Source: Varroa destructor (lineage: Eukaryota; Arthropoda; Arachnida; Mesostigmata; Varroidae). Taken from it: a stretch of 64,000 nt of DNA. The notes under the pieces were generated by a model, which was given only the letters and a program-made list of their open reading frames with translations, ran no database searches and was not told where the DNA came from. The stretch lies in assembly GCF_002443255.2 (NCBI RefSeq), contig NW_019211454.1, positions 58,244,608 to 58,308,607 of the forward strand. The letters are read 5' to 3'. A program made the position numbers and the translations under genes. Below are positions 11,365-22,462 of this stretch, in pieces (position 1 is the first letter of the stretch; every line of letters starts with the position of its first letter).

Positions 11365-12906
11365 CTGCTCACGAATCACCTGAAGCGACCTTTTTGTACT
11401 TATCGCACTCGTCGAGCTGCTAAAGTGCCTCAAAGGATCAACCGAGTAATCTGAGTCGCGTCATGGTGCTACAACGGATAATATTTTGACCGAAGAGTTC
11501 GTGTTTTCATCTTCATCAATTTTTTTAGCTGTATAAGAATATTTCGGTTTTTAAGATGTTTCGATGATGACCGAAATCATGGTAGAACCATATGACGGTG
11601 TTTTTCATTGAATTGGAACCCCGGCATATTCGTTACTGAGCTACTGGAATTTAAAATGAGCGGTGTAGAAAATGTAACAAACAAAAAGGTAACAAGATAT
11701 GTTAATGACACAATTACTATTATTACTCTATTAAACTATATATATCGATGCGGGAATTTTCGACCTTACCGGTAGATTGCACCTATCTTTAGCTTTTGTT
11801 AAACTAGTGGTGCTTCAGCGAAAGGCACATATTGTAAAAAGGCTAAACGCCACAGCTATTACGTACCTTATCGATATTATCGACTTAAATAAAGTCGAGT
11901 ATTCACATGAATATAAAGCATGCTAGTATGTTATTCAATGATTATCTATATTCAAGTATATTCTAGTGCCTAACGGATAAATGGTACTGTCTATAGCTGT
12001 TTTAATACACTGTATAATTTCGCACATATAAAATCTTCAGTTATAATACCTTAAGGCCTTGGGATTTTTGGAATTTGGAGAATATTAGGAGAGCCTATAA
12101 TAGATATCAAGCAAGGGCGTTCATGGTCTTGGTGATGGGTTGATTTACATGAGTTTCTCCTACTCATGTACCTGAATACATTGGCAGGTGGCAGCGTAAA
12201 TATCCACCTGGACGTATTATAAGAAAAACAATAATACAGGTATAGCTACCATTACTTGACACGTTTTCGAAGTATAATATTTATGTAAATATATTAATAA
12301 AAATATGTAAATTATGTGTATCCGCATACATATATAAAAATGACCTTGAAGCTAACAAGATCTGGTCTAATTTTGTTCGAATTCCTAAATTAAACTACAT
12401 CAGCCTATGCTGTAAGAACCCATAAACCAAAAATTGTGGCATTGGCCATAATCTGCTAAGACTCTAACACTGAAATTGAGTTTACCTAGATAATTTTCTC
12501 CTTAGCAATATATATACATAGCGTCGGTTTACAATCATACATAAATTAGGCAACCTATAATATGAAAATAACAAAGATCTAATGTATAGCATACGACAAT
12601 TTCGCACAATTTGTGTTTACACTACACGCACTGGGAGGTCTTTAAGGCTCTTATCTGCTCGCAGCACGAAGTCGTGCTAGCCTTCCTAAAGAAACGAGAA
12701 TTCAAACTCAGGATGTATTTTCGTGTACCAAATTATCCACCCCCCTCTATAACCGGTAGATAACGCCAGTGAAAACTGATAGCTGTATTACTCATTACGG
12801 CTTTATAGATAGTATATACGTATAACATTTTTTCCAAAAATGCGTTCATTTTCAACACAATTGTGAGCACCTTCATGCCCAGCCAGTAACGGTCAGTGAT
12901 CCTTCG
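11365..12906. other. AT-rich spacer
   Basis: Very AT-rich with short TA tracts; no gene seen. Confidence 0.5.
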
Positions 12907-13014
12907 ATGTTCGCCGCCGCAGCACATGCGATCGTGCGCATGGCGAAGCTGTCTCCACAACGATCTGCATCGTCTGACAGAGGCGAGGAGGGTGATCTGC
13001 GGACAGCTGATCGC
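12907..13014 (+). CDS. Candidate GC-rich first coding exon, unknown gene
   Basis: An ATG opens 36 codons, rich in Ala then charged residues (starts MFAAAAHAIVRMAKLSP, ends RTADR), and stops exactly at a good donor CGC|GTAAGC. The segment is a sharp GC-rich island in AT-rich DNA. An acceptor-like 'ggtcag' lies just upstream, so it may instead be an internal exon. No partner exon could be found before the kinase gene. The opposite strand is open too (12873-13133), so the strand is not proven. Confidence 0.3.
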
Positions 13015-13451
13015 GTAAGCATTTGGCCACAGGATGAAATGACGTGAGTGCCGATTTGAGGAGAAGAAGGCAAATACAACAGAAGATGATAACTCATTTC
13101 GTAGGAATAACGTTTTTCGTACGAAAGTTGCACAAATCTGTGGCTACCCTCGAGAAGTGGAAGTGTAGGAACTAACGAAGTACCAACTCCTGATAATGAC
13201 TGAAGCCTGTTGGAAGAATACCATTTACGAAATGAAGAGTGAAGGGTATAACAGGCAGCTTCCTACAGTTGGCATGTAATAGATTTCGGAAAGCGAAATG
13301 GTGAATTTTTCGGTGTGAACTGATTTTGTTTTAGTTTTTGCACTATTTAACTGTAACTTACGCTCATGGAAAGAATTAAAGTCTTTTTGCGTGCCAGTGT
13401 CGTCATAAACACAGCATTACATTGACAAGTAGCGTTGCCTTCTTTCGTGCA

Positions 13452-13478
13452 CAGAAAACTTTAGTATCGCTTGGACAC
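13452..13478 (+). other. Possible 5' UTR micro-exon of the kinase gene
   Basis: A short segment is bounded by an acceptor-like 'gtgcacag' and a strong donor 'gtaagt', some 760 bases upstream of the kinase start codon. It could be an untranslated leader exon. There is no independent support, and chance splice-like signals are common. Confidence 0.15.
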
Positions 13479-13934
13479 AGGTAAGTCGATATACAACTTA
13501 ATACGTCCAGTCAGATTGTTAATTTTCTATAGAAACACATTGTAGAATTAGTTATGCTAAAATATCAGATTGCTCTGAGAATCTGCCGAAAACAAAAGCT
13601 GACTCTAGTTATGAATACAATTAAACAAGATCGTTATGTAGTTCTAGGCTCTTAAGTGATGAAACTTAAAGTTTAAAAAGTAGCCGGCCAGTGAGCGTAG
13701 GATGTCCATAATGTCAAAACCTAATAGGAATATAGCTTAATTTTCTGCTGTTGGAACACTTATTTTGAATCTAGTGGAAAAAATCTTTAATGGTTCAACT
13801 TGAAGCGGCACGTAATGACGTTCCACTGTACTTAAATTGGCGGAACGAACTTTACACATTGAATCAGTTTTGTGCAGTCTTAATTAAAGCTGATTTAACT
13901 TCGAATCTAAATAATAAGTCCGTTTCTAAACGGA

Positions 13935-14012
13935 TAGCTTCGATTTACTGAAGGCTGATGGAAATACTTCAGGAGTGTACTGATGGAGTGCCTAACGGCG
14001 ATACCGGATATA
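13935..14012 (+). repeat. SINE-like fragment upstream of the kinase gene
   Basis: The block 'ctgatggagtgcctaacggc' followed by 'gataccggatataa' matches the body of the copy at 640-800. The head is too eroded to place. Confidence 0.45.
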
Positions 14013-14235
14013 AAACTTGAAACAGATTCACCTTAGAATAGCCTTATCGATTTCTCTGTGCTACTGTATCAACGACCAAGCGTTTCAAGAATTTTCAACT
14101 GTTTGCAAATCGGATTCTTCTAATTCTACAAAAAAAAATTCTACGAAAGGTCACGGACGGGCCTATTCTACACAGGAACTCAGTTGTGATAGACTTTTTA
14201 ATTTTCTTGTACGTTTTAGTCGGAACAATATCACA

Positions 14236-16320
14236 ATGTCGTACCTGCGAGGCTCAGCAAATTATGTATGGAGTACAACCTGCATTCTCGGCCGAGGCGC
14301 GACGGCAACGGTCTACCAGGGCGTAAATAAAAAAACCGGTGATCCTGTGGCCGTCAAAACATTTAACAAGCTTTCGCTTGATCGTCCTGCCAATGTACAA
14401 ATGAGAGAATTCGATGTTTTGCGAAAGGTTAGAATTGAATCTTTTGTTAGCAGAGTAGTAAGTTTACTATTTATTATGTTCAACCCAGCTGTCTGCTCTA
14501 ACGACAACAATGATAATGTGTACTGAATAAGCGGATAGCCTATTCGATATGTTTTTATATCCATTATGTTTTACGTAGAGCAGAGTTTTTCCATTAGCGC
14601 AGATAATAGACAGTATCAGAACTGCAGTTGCCCTGATCAAATTTGCTTTTTCATTTCTGTTCGTATCTTCTGGGTGTATTCTAGGTGAACCATGAAAATA
14701 TTGTCAAGCTTATTTCTATTGAAGATGATTTGGAAAACTCAAGCAAGGTACGGATCTATAAAATAGGAATATATGCCTCAATCAAGGTACACATATATAT
14801 ATATCTTTTCAGCTATAACAATGGTGTATCCTAGGAGCAATAAAGACGTATTAAAATTTCAGCTATTTCGATAAAGTTGAGTGTACGCTATGACCAGCAA
14901 GCAGTTGAATTAACGACGACGAACATTTCGTGGCTGTGTTTGCACAGAATAAGCTGCTGTTTTTGATAGCCCCAGAGAATCTGACACAAAACGTTACGTT
15001 CTTCGCAACACTGTCGTGTATCTCTGACTGGAAAATCGTGACGACTCTGTTTCATCTCCTTTTTATCAGGTATTGGTTATGGAGTTATGCACGGGAGGAT
15101 CGCTGTTCTCAATTCTAGACGATCCTATGAACTCTTACGGGTTAGAAGAGGATGAATTCTTATTAGTACTTAAAGATCTCACAGCTGGCATGAAGCATCT
15201 ACGTGATAACAGGTAAACATTGGTCAATGTGAAAAGACCACTCGTCTATTTATCTACATTGGAGAGACAGAACATGTTATATCAGTGCAGCAACATATAA
15301 CTAATTAGTTCTTCTAGTTTTGTTTCGTCTTTTCAACTGATCATTCATTACTAGGTGTAGTCATCGACAGTAGTTCGATGAAGTATATAGCTAACCAATT
15401 TATCTATTTTGCCCTTGTGTGTTTTTCTCAGTATTATTCACCGAGATTTAAAGCCTGGAAACATAATGAAATATGTTGCTGAAGATGGCCGCTCGATTTA
15501 TAAGTTGACTGACTTTGGAGCGGCTCGCGAGCTAGAAGAGGATCAGCAATTTATGTCTCTATACGGAACTGAAGAGTACCTTCATCCGCATATGTATGAG
15601 AGGGCCGTCTTGCGCAAACCGGGTGACAAGCTGTTCAGCTCAAATGTGGATCTCTGGAGCATTGGGGTAACTCTCTATCATGTGGCGACCGGAAGCCTGC
15701 CCTTTCGACCATATGGCGGGCGAAGAAATCGCGACTGCATGCACTTCATCACGACGAAAAAGGAATCCGGGGTGATTTCGGGTGTGCAGAAGGACCATAG
15801 CACTTCGTCGATAGAGTGGGGCAGAGACCTACCGAAAACTTGTCTTCTTAGTGCTGGGCTCAAGGTTAAGCATCACTTTATAACATGTGTGGCAACAAAC
15901 ATTTACGTTAGCACCGCATCTCCAATATATATTTCATTGAATATCTCAGTAATTAGAAGTTCATTAATAATACAGTTTTCACCAAATAGGGGTCTAACTC
16001 ATATCCTCTGTATACTAATTTGTTTTCTTAACTAGACAGGATTAGCCTTCTATATAGCGAACATCGATACTTAAATTATTGAAACACAATCTGTAATTAC
16101 AGGAACTATTCGTGCCCATTTTGGCTGGAGTGATGGAGTGCGATAGCAGTAGGATGTGGTCGTTCGATCGGTTCTTCGAAGAGGTTACTGCCATTCTGTG
16201 TTGTCGGCGACTTCACGTATTTCATGTTAGCGAGTGCCGCGAGCTAGTGCTCTACATTGCAAAAGGTGCAAAATGAACTTAAGCAAGATCTTAAGTACAA
16301 AAAAACAAATCTCTTATACT

Positions 16321-16372
<52 letters not shown>

Positions 16373-19300
16373 CGAAAATAGACATGTAACTGAATAACGT
16401 GTTGACAATGAATAATGATCAGTTGGCGTTTTTATCCGAAGATAATTTTTTCTCAAATACTAAATAATAAAAAAAATCGTCAGTAACTAATAATTTACTA
16501 AACTAATTAACTAATAATAACGAATCCAGAAAAATCGTATCTGTAGGGTTATTCGTTTGAACAGTCTTGCGCAAACAATATTGTATGTTATACAGTCAGA
16601 CATTTGATTGGGTCGCAGTGAATGTTTAGCGTTTGCGTACACATACCATAAATAACCGCGCTTTAGTATTATTTCCACGTAAGGTAAAACACATATTTTT
16701 CATTTAGATGGCGTCGAAGATACTCGGCCTCGCATGTCTGACATTGCGGAGCAACTAAACAAACAAACCAATGTTTCATCCAAGAATCAGCTGGTTACAT
16801 TCGACAAGCAGTTGCTAGAGAACTATCTACAGCAGAATGGCCATCTTCCTGCCACCTGCGTACAACGAGCGGCCTATTTGTTCAATGTCGAAGCTAAAGA
16901 AGTACGTAGAAGTATTGTCTCTTTTTTGAAGATATATGCCCTCAGAGATATGCACAATATGTATGGGTATTTTCCATGGCAAGTGAAACATTATCTGTTA
17001 TGGAAGGTTATCGTTTAATCTGTTATGGAAGGTTATCGGTTAAGGACTATCTTTAATACAAACTACCCTTTTTAGCTTTCAAGGGATAAAAATCGTTCGA
17101 AATGGAATCAAAGCATTGTCCTATCAGTTATATTACACTGCTGATGTTGGTTTTGTATGTTTTAGCAAAATTGAAATAATTAAAAAAAACTGGCGTAGTT
17201 TAATCGAAGCACATATTATTAAATGTTGAGCTTGGCACTCATTACAGGTGCGTCTAAGCAGTGTGCAGAGTATGCAGAGTGCAAAGTTTCCGGAGTTTCC
17301 ATCGAGCGGCGTGAACCTCGATGAAGATGCATCTATTGCAAAGACTTGGTGCAGTATTACGCACGTTACAAAGCGGCTCATTGAAAGGCTTCTACGCTGT
17401 TACCAACATCTTGAAAAGGTAGTTTTACTTCAGAACGTATCATCGCCCGCGCGATAAAGTAATAACAACCTGGTTAGTGTTTGCATACTAGCAGGAATGA
17501 TATAGGACTGGCCCAGGTTCGGGCCCGGCCATAGACTCGGGGTTCATTTCATGCCGGCAGACAACCGTTTGAGGCAGTGTCTAATGGCACAACCGGACAT
17601 AACATGTAGAAGTATGATTAACTTTCCTAAAATAGGTGTACAAAGAGCATCTAATTATACCTTTACCCATAAAATTTACTGTTTATGTTTCGCTATGTTA
17701 GGCGCCTATGGAGTTGGCCGCCCTCATTGAGGAAAGGACAGCAGGACTTAAAGCTGAGTTTCGCTTTACAAAGGAAGCCGCCTACGCTATGGATCGGCAG
17801 CTTACACGAACTGCGAAATCGCAAGCTCAGGTGAGATACAATGTTAGTGTTTGAGATCAAAATCGCAACACCTGTTCGTCTGAACCAGCTGTCTGACCAA
17901 TGACTTTGTTTACAATAGGATAAAGTGGCCTCACAGACAGACAAAAAACCTTTCAAATCGCTGATTCATGTTTCTCATTAATACCTATATCGGCTGCCAA
18001 ACTGAGCTTGATAATGTTATCGGTAAAGACATAATTATAAACCTCTGCGCTTAAGATATGCGAACTAACGGCACTAGTTCCGACGGAAAGTCCAGAGTTG
18101 GACCAGTTAAAGAGGATGGTGGCATCTAAACAGCCGGCTGCTCAGAGACCGATGCTGGATAGCCTTGCCCGAACAGAACGTGAGATTGATTCTCTAGAGG
18201 CGAAGGTGAGTAATAGGACAGTGAAAAGCGAAGTGTGCGCAAATTTTGTAAAAATGACTTAATATTATTAAGTTTCAATCATTGACAGATCTATTAAATT
18301 GCCGTTTTATTAGAGATCTAAAGTGGATATCCACAGATTTTGTGTGCTGGGCCTGAAGGAAACTAATTGTTTTTGCTAATAGTTCTAAAGCCTTAAGTAA
18401 AACTTATTGTTCACGTAATATTTTCCGACATTAATACTCGACCGGTATGAAAGCTCTATTATAAGAACAGTGGTGTAAGTGTGCAGGTACACGATAGTTA
18501 ATTATTCGATATAACAATTGACTGCTGATTATATACGAGTTTGCTAATCTAATTAGACTTTTGTGCTTAGGTGTTGTCGCCAAAGTCGTTGTCAAAACAG
18601 TGGACGCAACGCCGATCAGAAGTTCCTCCGGTCGATGGATGTCTTGAAACCGCCTCGAGTTACGTGGCAAAGATTAGGGACAACTGGCAGGCGTTAGCAC
18701 GGGACAAGGTAAATTACTTCTGTTCGGTTCAAATGCTTAGGAACGGGTTCATCAAAGTTGATAATGGTGTCGAATAGGATACCTCTGTGGTCGTTGACAC
18801 TAATACGGGCACTTTAGTTTATATTTATTTAAATTATTTATTTAGTTTATTTAAATTATATATAATTTAAATGATTCATTTGTCCGACAGGCTACGAAGA
18901 AGCTGACTTATCACGATGAGCAGTTCCATATGCTGGAGAAACATAAAATGCAGCAGACAAGCCTTAAGCTTATGGCTTTAATGCAGGTAGATAATGGTGC
19001 CATATAGTTTGGTGTGTACTGCTAAATCAGTGTTTATTGATGTTCAACAGTTGAATCAAGTTTTTTTTTATCCTTTCTCCTTTGCTATGATAACAACACA
19101 AAAGGATACATTGATCCGGCTAAGTGAACGATTATGCGATTGTTAATATAGCGATAAACGAAATATATTTTTTTTACACCACACAATACCAGATGTGAAT
19201 TTAAATGCCATTCCCCAAACACGACTGCAATGTTATTGTAGCATTGTCATATTTTCTTACTGTAATGCAATTCGCAGGATCGCTGCCTGAAACCATGCTA

Positions 19301-20059
19301 TAAACTTTCGCAACGTCTACAAACATGGTACCGAGAGTCAATTTCTGCTCATCGCACATGTCTTCAACTTAAACTGGCTTTGGGTTCTTTAACTGAAATG
19401 GCGGCCTGGTATAGTCAAGCCCTCAAAACTGATGAAGAGTTTGACTCAATCGTAGGCCAATTTATCACTACCATTAAAACATTCTCTAAACCACCGCCGC
19501 AAGCATCCCCACAACTCATGCTTCACCAGCCGCCCCTGTCACCCCAGGTAAATAACGACGCAGTCGCTGAGAGTGCGCCCGGCAGCAAAAACAGTTGTGA
19601 ATAATATTTTATACAGCTAACAGTTGTGATTTATGCTGATCGTTGATTCGAAAAGCTGATACTTCTAAGTTTATCATATCAATGCATTGATAGATAGAAG
19701 TGACATCAAATTTTAATATTGATATAAAACGTCGGGCGAGCCTTCCATTATATAGAATTCCTCTGTCGCGCAGATTCTATGCGTCAACTAACTAATTTAA
19801 ACCGAGCGTAAGAAAGAAAGTTAGTAGTTATTGTAGTTATTAGTATTGAGCTTTGTATTTCTGTGAATAATTAGTGTTCGAATTTAATATACGTTTTCTC
19901 TTTCAGCCTTTGACGGATATTTTAGCCCAGAGAAACGGTCAACTGGATAAGGTTCTTCTGCTCAAATTAGAAGAGTTACGAAAGGAGCAGAATGAAATTT
20001 TGCAGATCGTTGAAGAAATTCAGGAAATCATTTACAACGTTCTTCGGCTTTCCCAATGA
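14236..20059 (+). CDS. TBK1: TBK1/IKK-epsilon serine/threonine kinase, 13 coding exons, 764 aa
   Basis: Exons: 14236-14427, 14685-14747, 15070-15212, 15432-15864, 16103-16265, 16708-16901, 17248-17418, 17702-17830, 18056-18205, 18571-18708, 18891-18986, 19278-19547, 19907-20059. All junctions are GT-AG, the phases agree, and the sum is 2295 nt. The order matches the TBK1 family (human about 729 aa). Glycine loop [11 protein letters not shown] (residues 19-29), catalytic Lys41 in [12 protein letters not shown] (136-143), DFG (160-162) and activation loop [11 protein letters not shown] with the phosphorylatable Ser175 are all present, so the kinase looks active. The ubiquitin-like domain spans about 305-390, the helical scaffold/coiled coil about 400-660, and the final exon is a charged helix (715-764) like the adaptor-binding tail. 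The family acts in the cytosol in innate immune signalling and autophagy; in flies the homologue (ik2) controls actin and caspase inhibitor turnover. The ATG at 14236 is chosen because homology starts there, although the frame stays open upstream to 14017. Final-intron retention would end the protein early at 19604. Confidence 0.93.
16324..16372. repeat. (TA)n(AG)n compound microsatellite in a kinase intron
   Basis: About 36 bases of TA are followed by about 14 of AG, in the intron between exons 16103-16265 and 16708-16901. Confidence 0.95.
17466..17612 (+). repeat. SINE-like copy inside a kinase intron
   Basis: It lies in the intron between exons 17248-17418 and 17702-17830. The B-box-like 'caggttcgggcccggcc' is followed by 'catagactc', 'gttcatttcatgccgg', 'caaccgtttgagg' and 'gtctaatggcacaaccggac', which align block by block with the copy at 640-800. 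Confidence 0.6.
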
Positions 20060-20441
20060 ACCTCGTAGGATGCGATGGCAAGCACGCACATACACGATAT
20101 TCAGAGGTTCGTTCTTCCATGCTTGTGTGTTTACCAGTTTCATCATCCGTACCGAGCGGCGTAACTCGATTGCAATACGTTGACCACGTTAAAAATCGAA
20201 GCTGAAACATGTAATCGTCATGGCGCTTGTAAATGTTTACACCTGTTGCGTACATGATTGGCGCAAGAACATGATGAAGCTGTAACTTTTTCGCGTAACA
20301 GCTGAAATCGCTCAGCGGCAATACCCGGTGGCAGAGTGGGAATAGATCTTAAATCTGTTGTTATTATTATTATTATAAGCAGAGGTGACGATAAGATCAA
20401 ATTAGGAACTATAATCATTTTATGAAGGTGGTCAGCCTCAT

Positions 20442-20447
20442 AATAAA
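20442..20447 (+). terminator. Candidate poly(A) signal of the kinase gene
   Basis: AATAAA lies 383 bases after the kinase stop codon on the same strand. It is the first clear canonical signal seen in the 3' flank. Confidence 0.4.
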
Positions 20448-21914
20448 ACGGGGTTTGAAGCTGAGGCAAGCCGGATTTTCCACTCTCCTCGCCACTGCTG
20501 CAGACGACAAGACAGAAATTCAAACGTATACAGACTACATGCGTTTTGTTAAAATGGGCGAGCAAAAAGTGTTTAGCGCCGCTATCAGCTGTACACGGGT
20601 GACAATCTTCTAAAATTGGTACTAAAACATGTAACCACCTCTCTATAAGTATAGGTAAAGGTAATATTAATTTGGGATCAGATATCGACGGTGTGCAATA
20701 GGTGAACAAAGTGCATTTATTAACGCTGTAGATTCAAATGAATCTTATGGCGGATATCAACGTGATACGTAGCCAAATATACGACTGTAGAAAGGGGAAT
20801 GGATTTTAATTTTGGGGAAGTTTATTTTGTAAACATAAAAAAATAATACGTAGTCGAAATAAGGCACGAATTCTCCTGCATCACTACCATGTTATGGTAT
20901 CCCTGTATATTTTCATTAATTCAAATATTATATAATACATTTCTGGTTTGGTAAAATGATTTAACTAGGTATGTGTGCAAAAATACACACTATACGAAAA
21001 AAAACTATAATACTATATTGTAAGATTGCTATATGTGTACATATACTACAGTCAATTTAATCTAATAACCCTAGTAAATAATAAAGGTAATCCGTTCAAA
21101 CAACATTTATACTTGAGATAATAATTGTGATCTCTATCAGAAGCCATACAGATTGATCCATAATAACGCATACAGAAGTATCGGCGTAGGAAAGAAAATG
21201 AAAGAACTGCAGCTTTGTGTCGTTAGCATAGTATAATTCTAAGGATGCACCAGGAAGCCCTTTACGTGGTCCAAATCCATGAATCTTTGGATTGCTAAGC
21301 TCCCGTGTTTTTCATAGAGCATGTTTGTTTTCCAGCCTAAGATGTCAGTTTCACGCACAAATTCGTTGAAAGAAATTCGCAGACATCAAGGTCAGAGGTC
21401 AAAATAAGTCCTGAATATTGTCGTCGATAACGGAGCACACAGCGCATCCTTTTAATTGTAGCCTTCATGTAAAATAGCGTTAGGAAGCTAAGTTTGTATC
21501 GATATGAGGTGCCTCTCAATGTCAATGGTTTAGTCTCTCTCAAAGAGTTAAGTTCTTAAAATGTGGTTATTTATCCCTTCTCTAATGTCCATATCCCCAA
21601 AAGTCTTCACATTGTTACCTCACTAAAGATCCTAGCATTATCGGTCGGCATATCGGCCAGCATAAAGCTTAATCATTCTTACAGCACGCTAGATACGGGA
21701 CGTGAACTTTCGTCAGTATATTGTTGCGACAGTATCTGTTTGATAGGTGAAAACGTAGATAAGTAAAACTACCTACTGTTGTCTAGAATATAAATAGGGA
21801 AAACATTATATAAATACGTCTTTAGCATGCTAACATGTTCATGACTCCCTAGGCTGCCTATAATACGTTGGCTGCAAAAAGGCAATCCTTTGTGATTCAT
21901 AGGTCTATTTTACC
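20448..21914. other. Spacer between convergent genes
   Basis: AT-rich, no supported exon. It should hold the transcript ends of the kinase and sulfotransferase genes. Confidence 0.5.
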
Positions 21915-21920
21915 TTTATT
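21915..21920 (-). terminator. Candidate poly(A) signal of the sulfotransferase
   Basis: AATAAA on the minus strand, 543 bases beyond the stop codon. Nearer variant signals may exist. Confidence 0.3.
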
Positions 21921-22264
21921 AGATTAATAAACAATACACCATAATAAACCGCTATAGATAGATGGTAACTAACCATAATCCTCTATTACAATGACATGGA
22001 ACGTTATGTATCGTAGACCCAGTCTGAAGTACCTTAATGTGCTGCGAGACATGCGAGCGGTCTTATCCAGGAACGGCTACTGACACGTGTTTTAAATGTT
22101 AATTCTGCAGTAAAATAGTAGTATACATATTAGATTTCTGTGTTCATGTTGAATGAACACACAATTTGTCAGATTTCCCTATAGTAATCATTAGCCGATC
22201 AGCTAGTTAATTGTGGCGTTCGTTGTTAGCAACACTGGAATGATTAATACTGATGTATATTGAG

Positions 22265-22286
22265 TATATATATATATATATATATA
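22265..22286. repeat. (TA)n microsatellite
   Basis: Eleven TA units between the two convergent genes. Confidence 0.9.
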
Positions 22287-22462
22287 ATTTTTTTTAGCAC
22301 AGTCGTCTCAATTCATTATAAATCGTATGTCAACTGTAGTCAAGCAATTTTTACCTCATCTTAATGTTGGCAAGCATGCGTGCTTGTACGGTGTTTATAT
22401 GGTCCAGGGTCTCTTTGTTGCCATTCGCTTGTTATTGCTGGCATCGTCTCACGAGCAGTAAA

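Noticed and set aside
11018..11433. Frames on both strands through the 72-bp duplication
   Set aside because: They stay open only because the unit length is a multiple of three.
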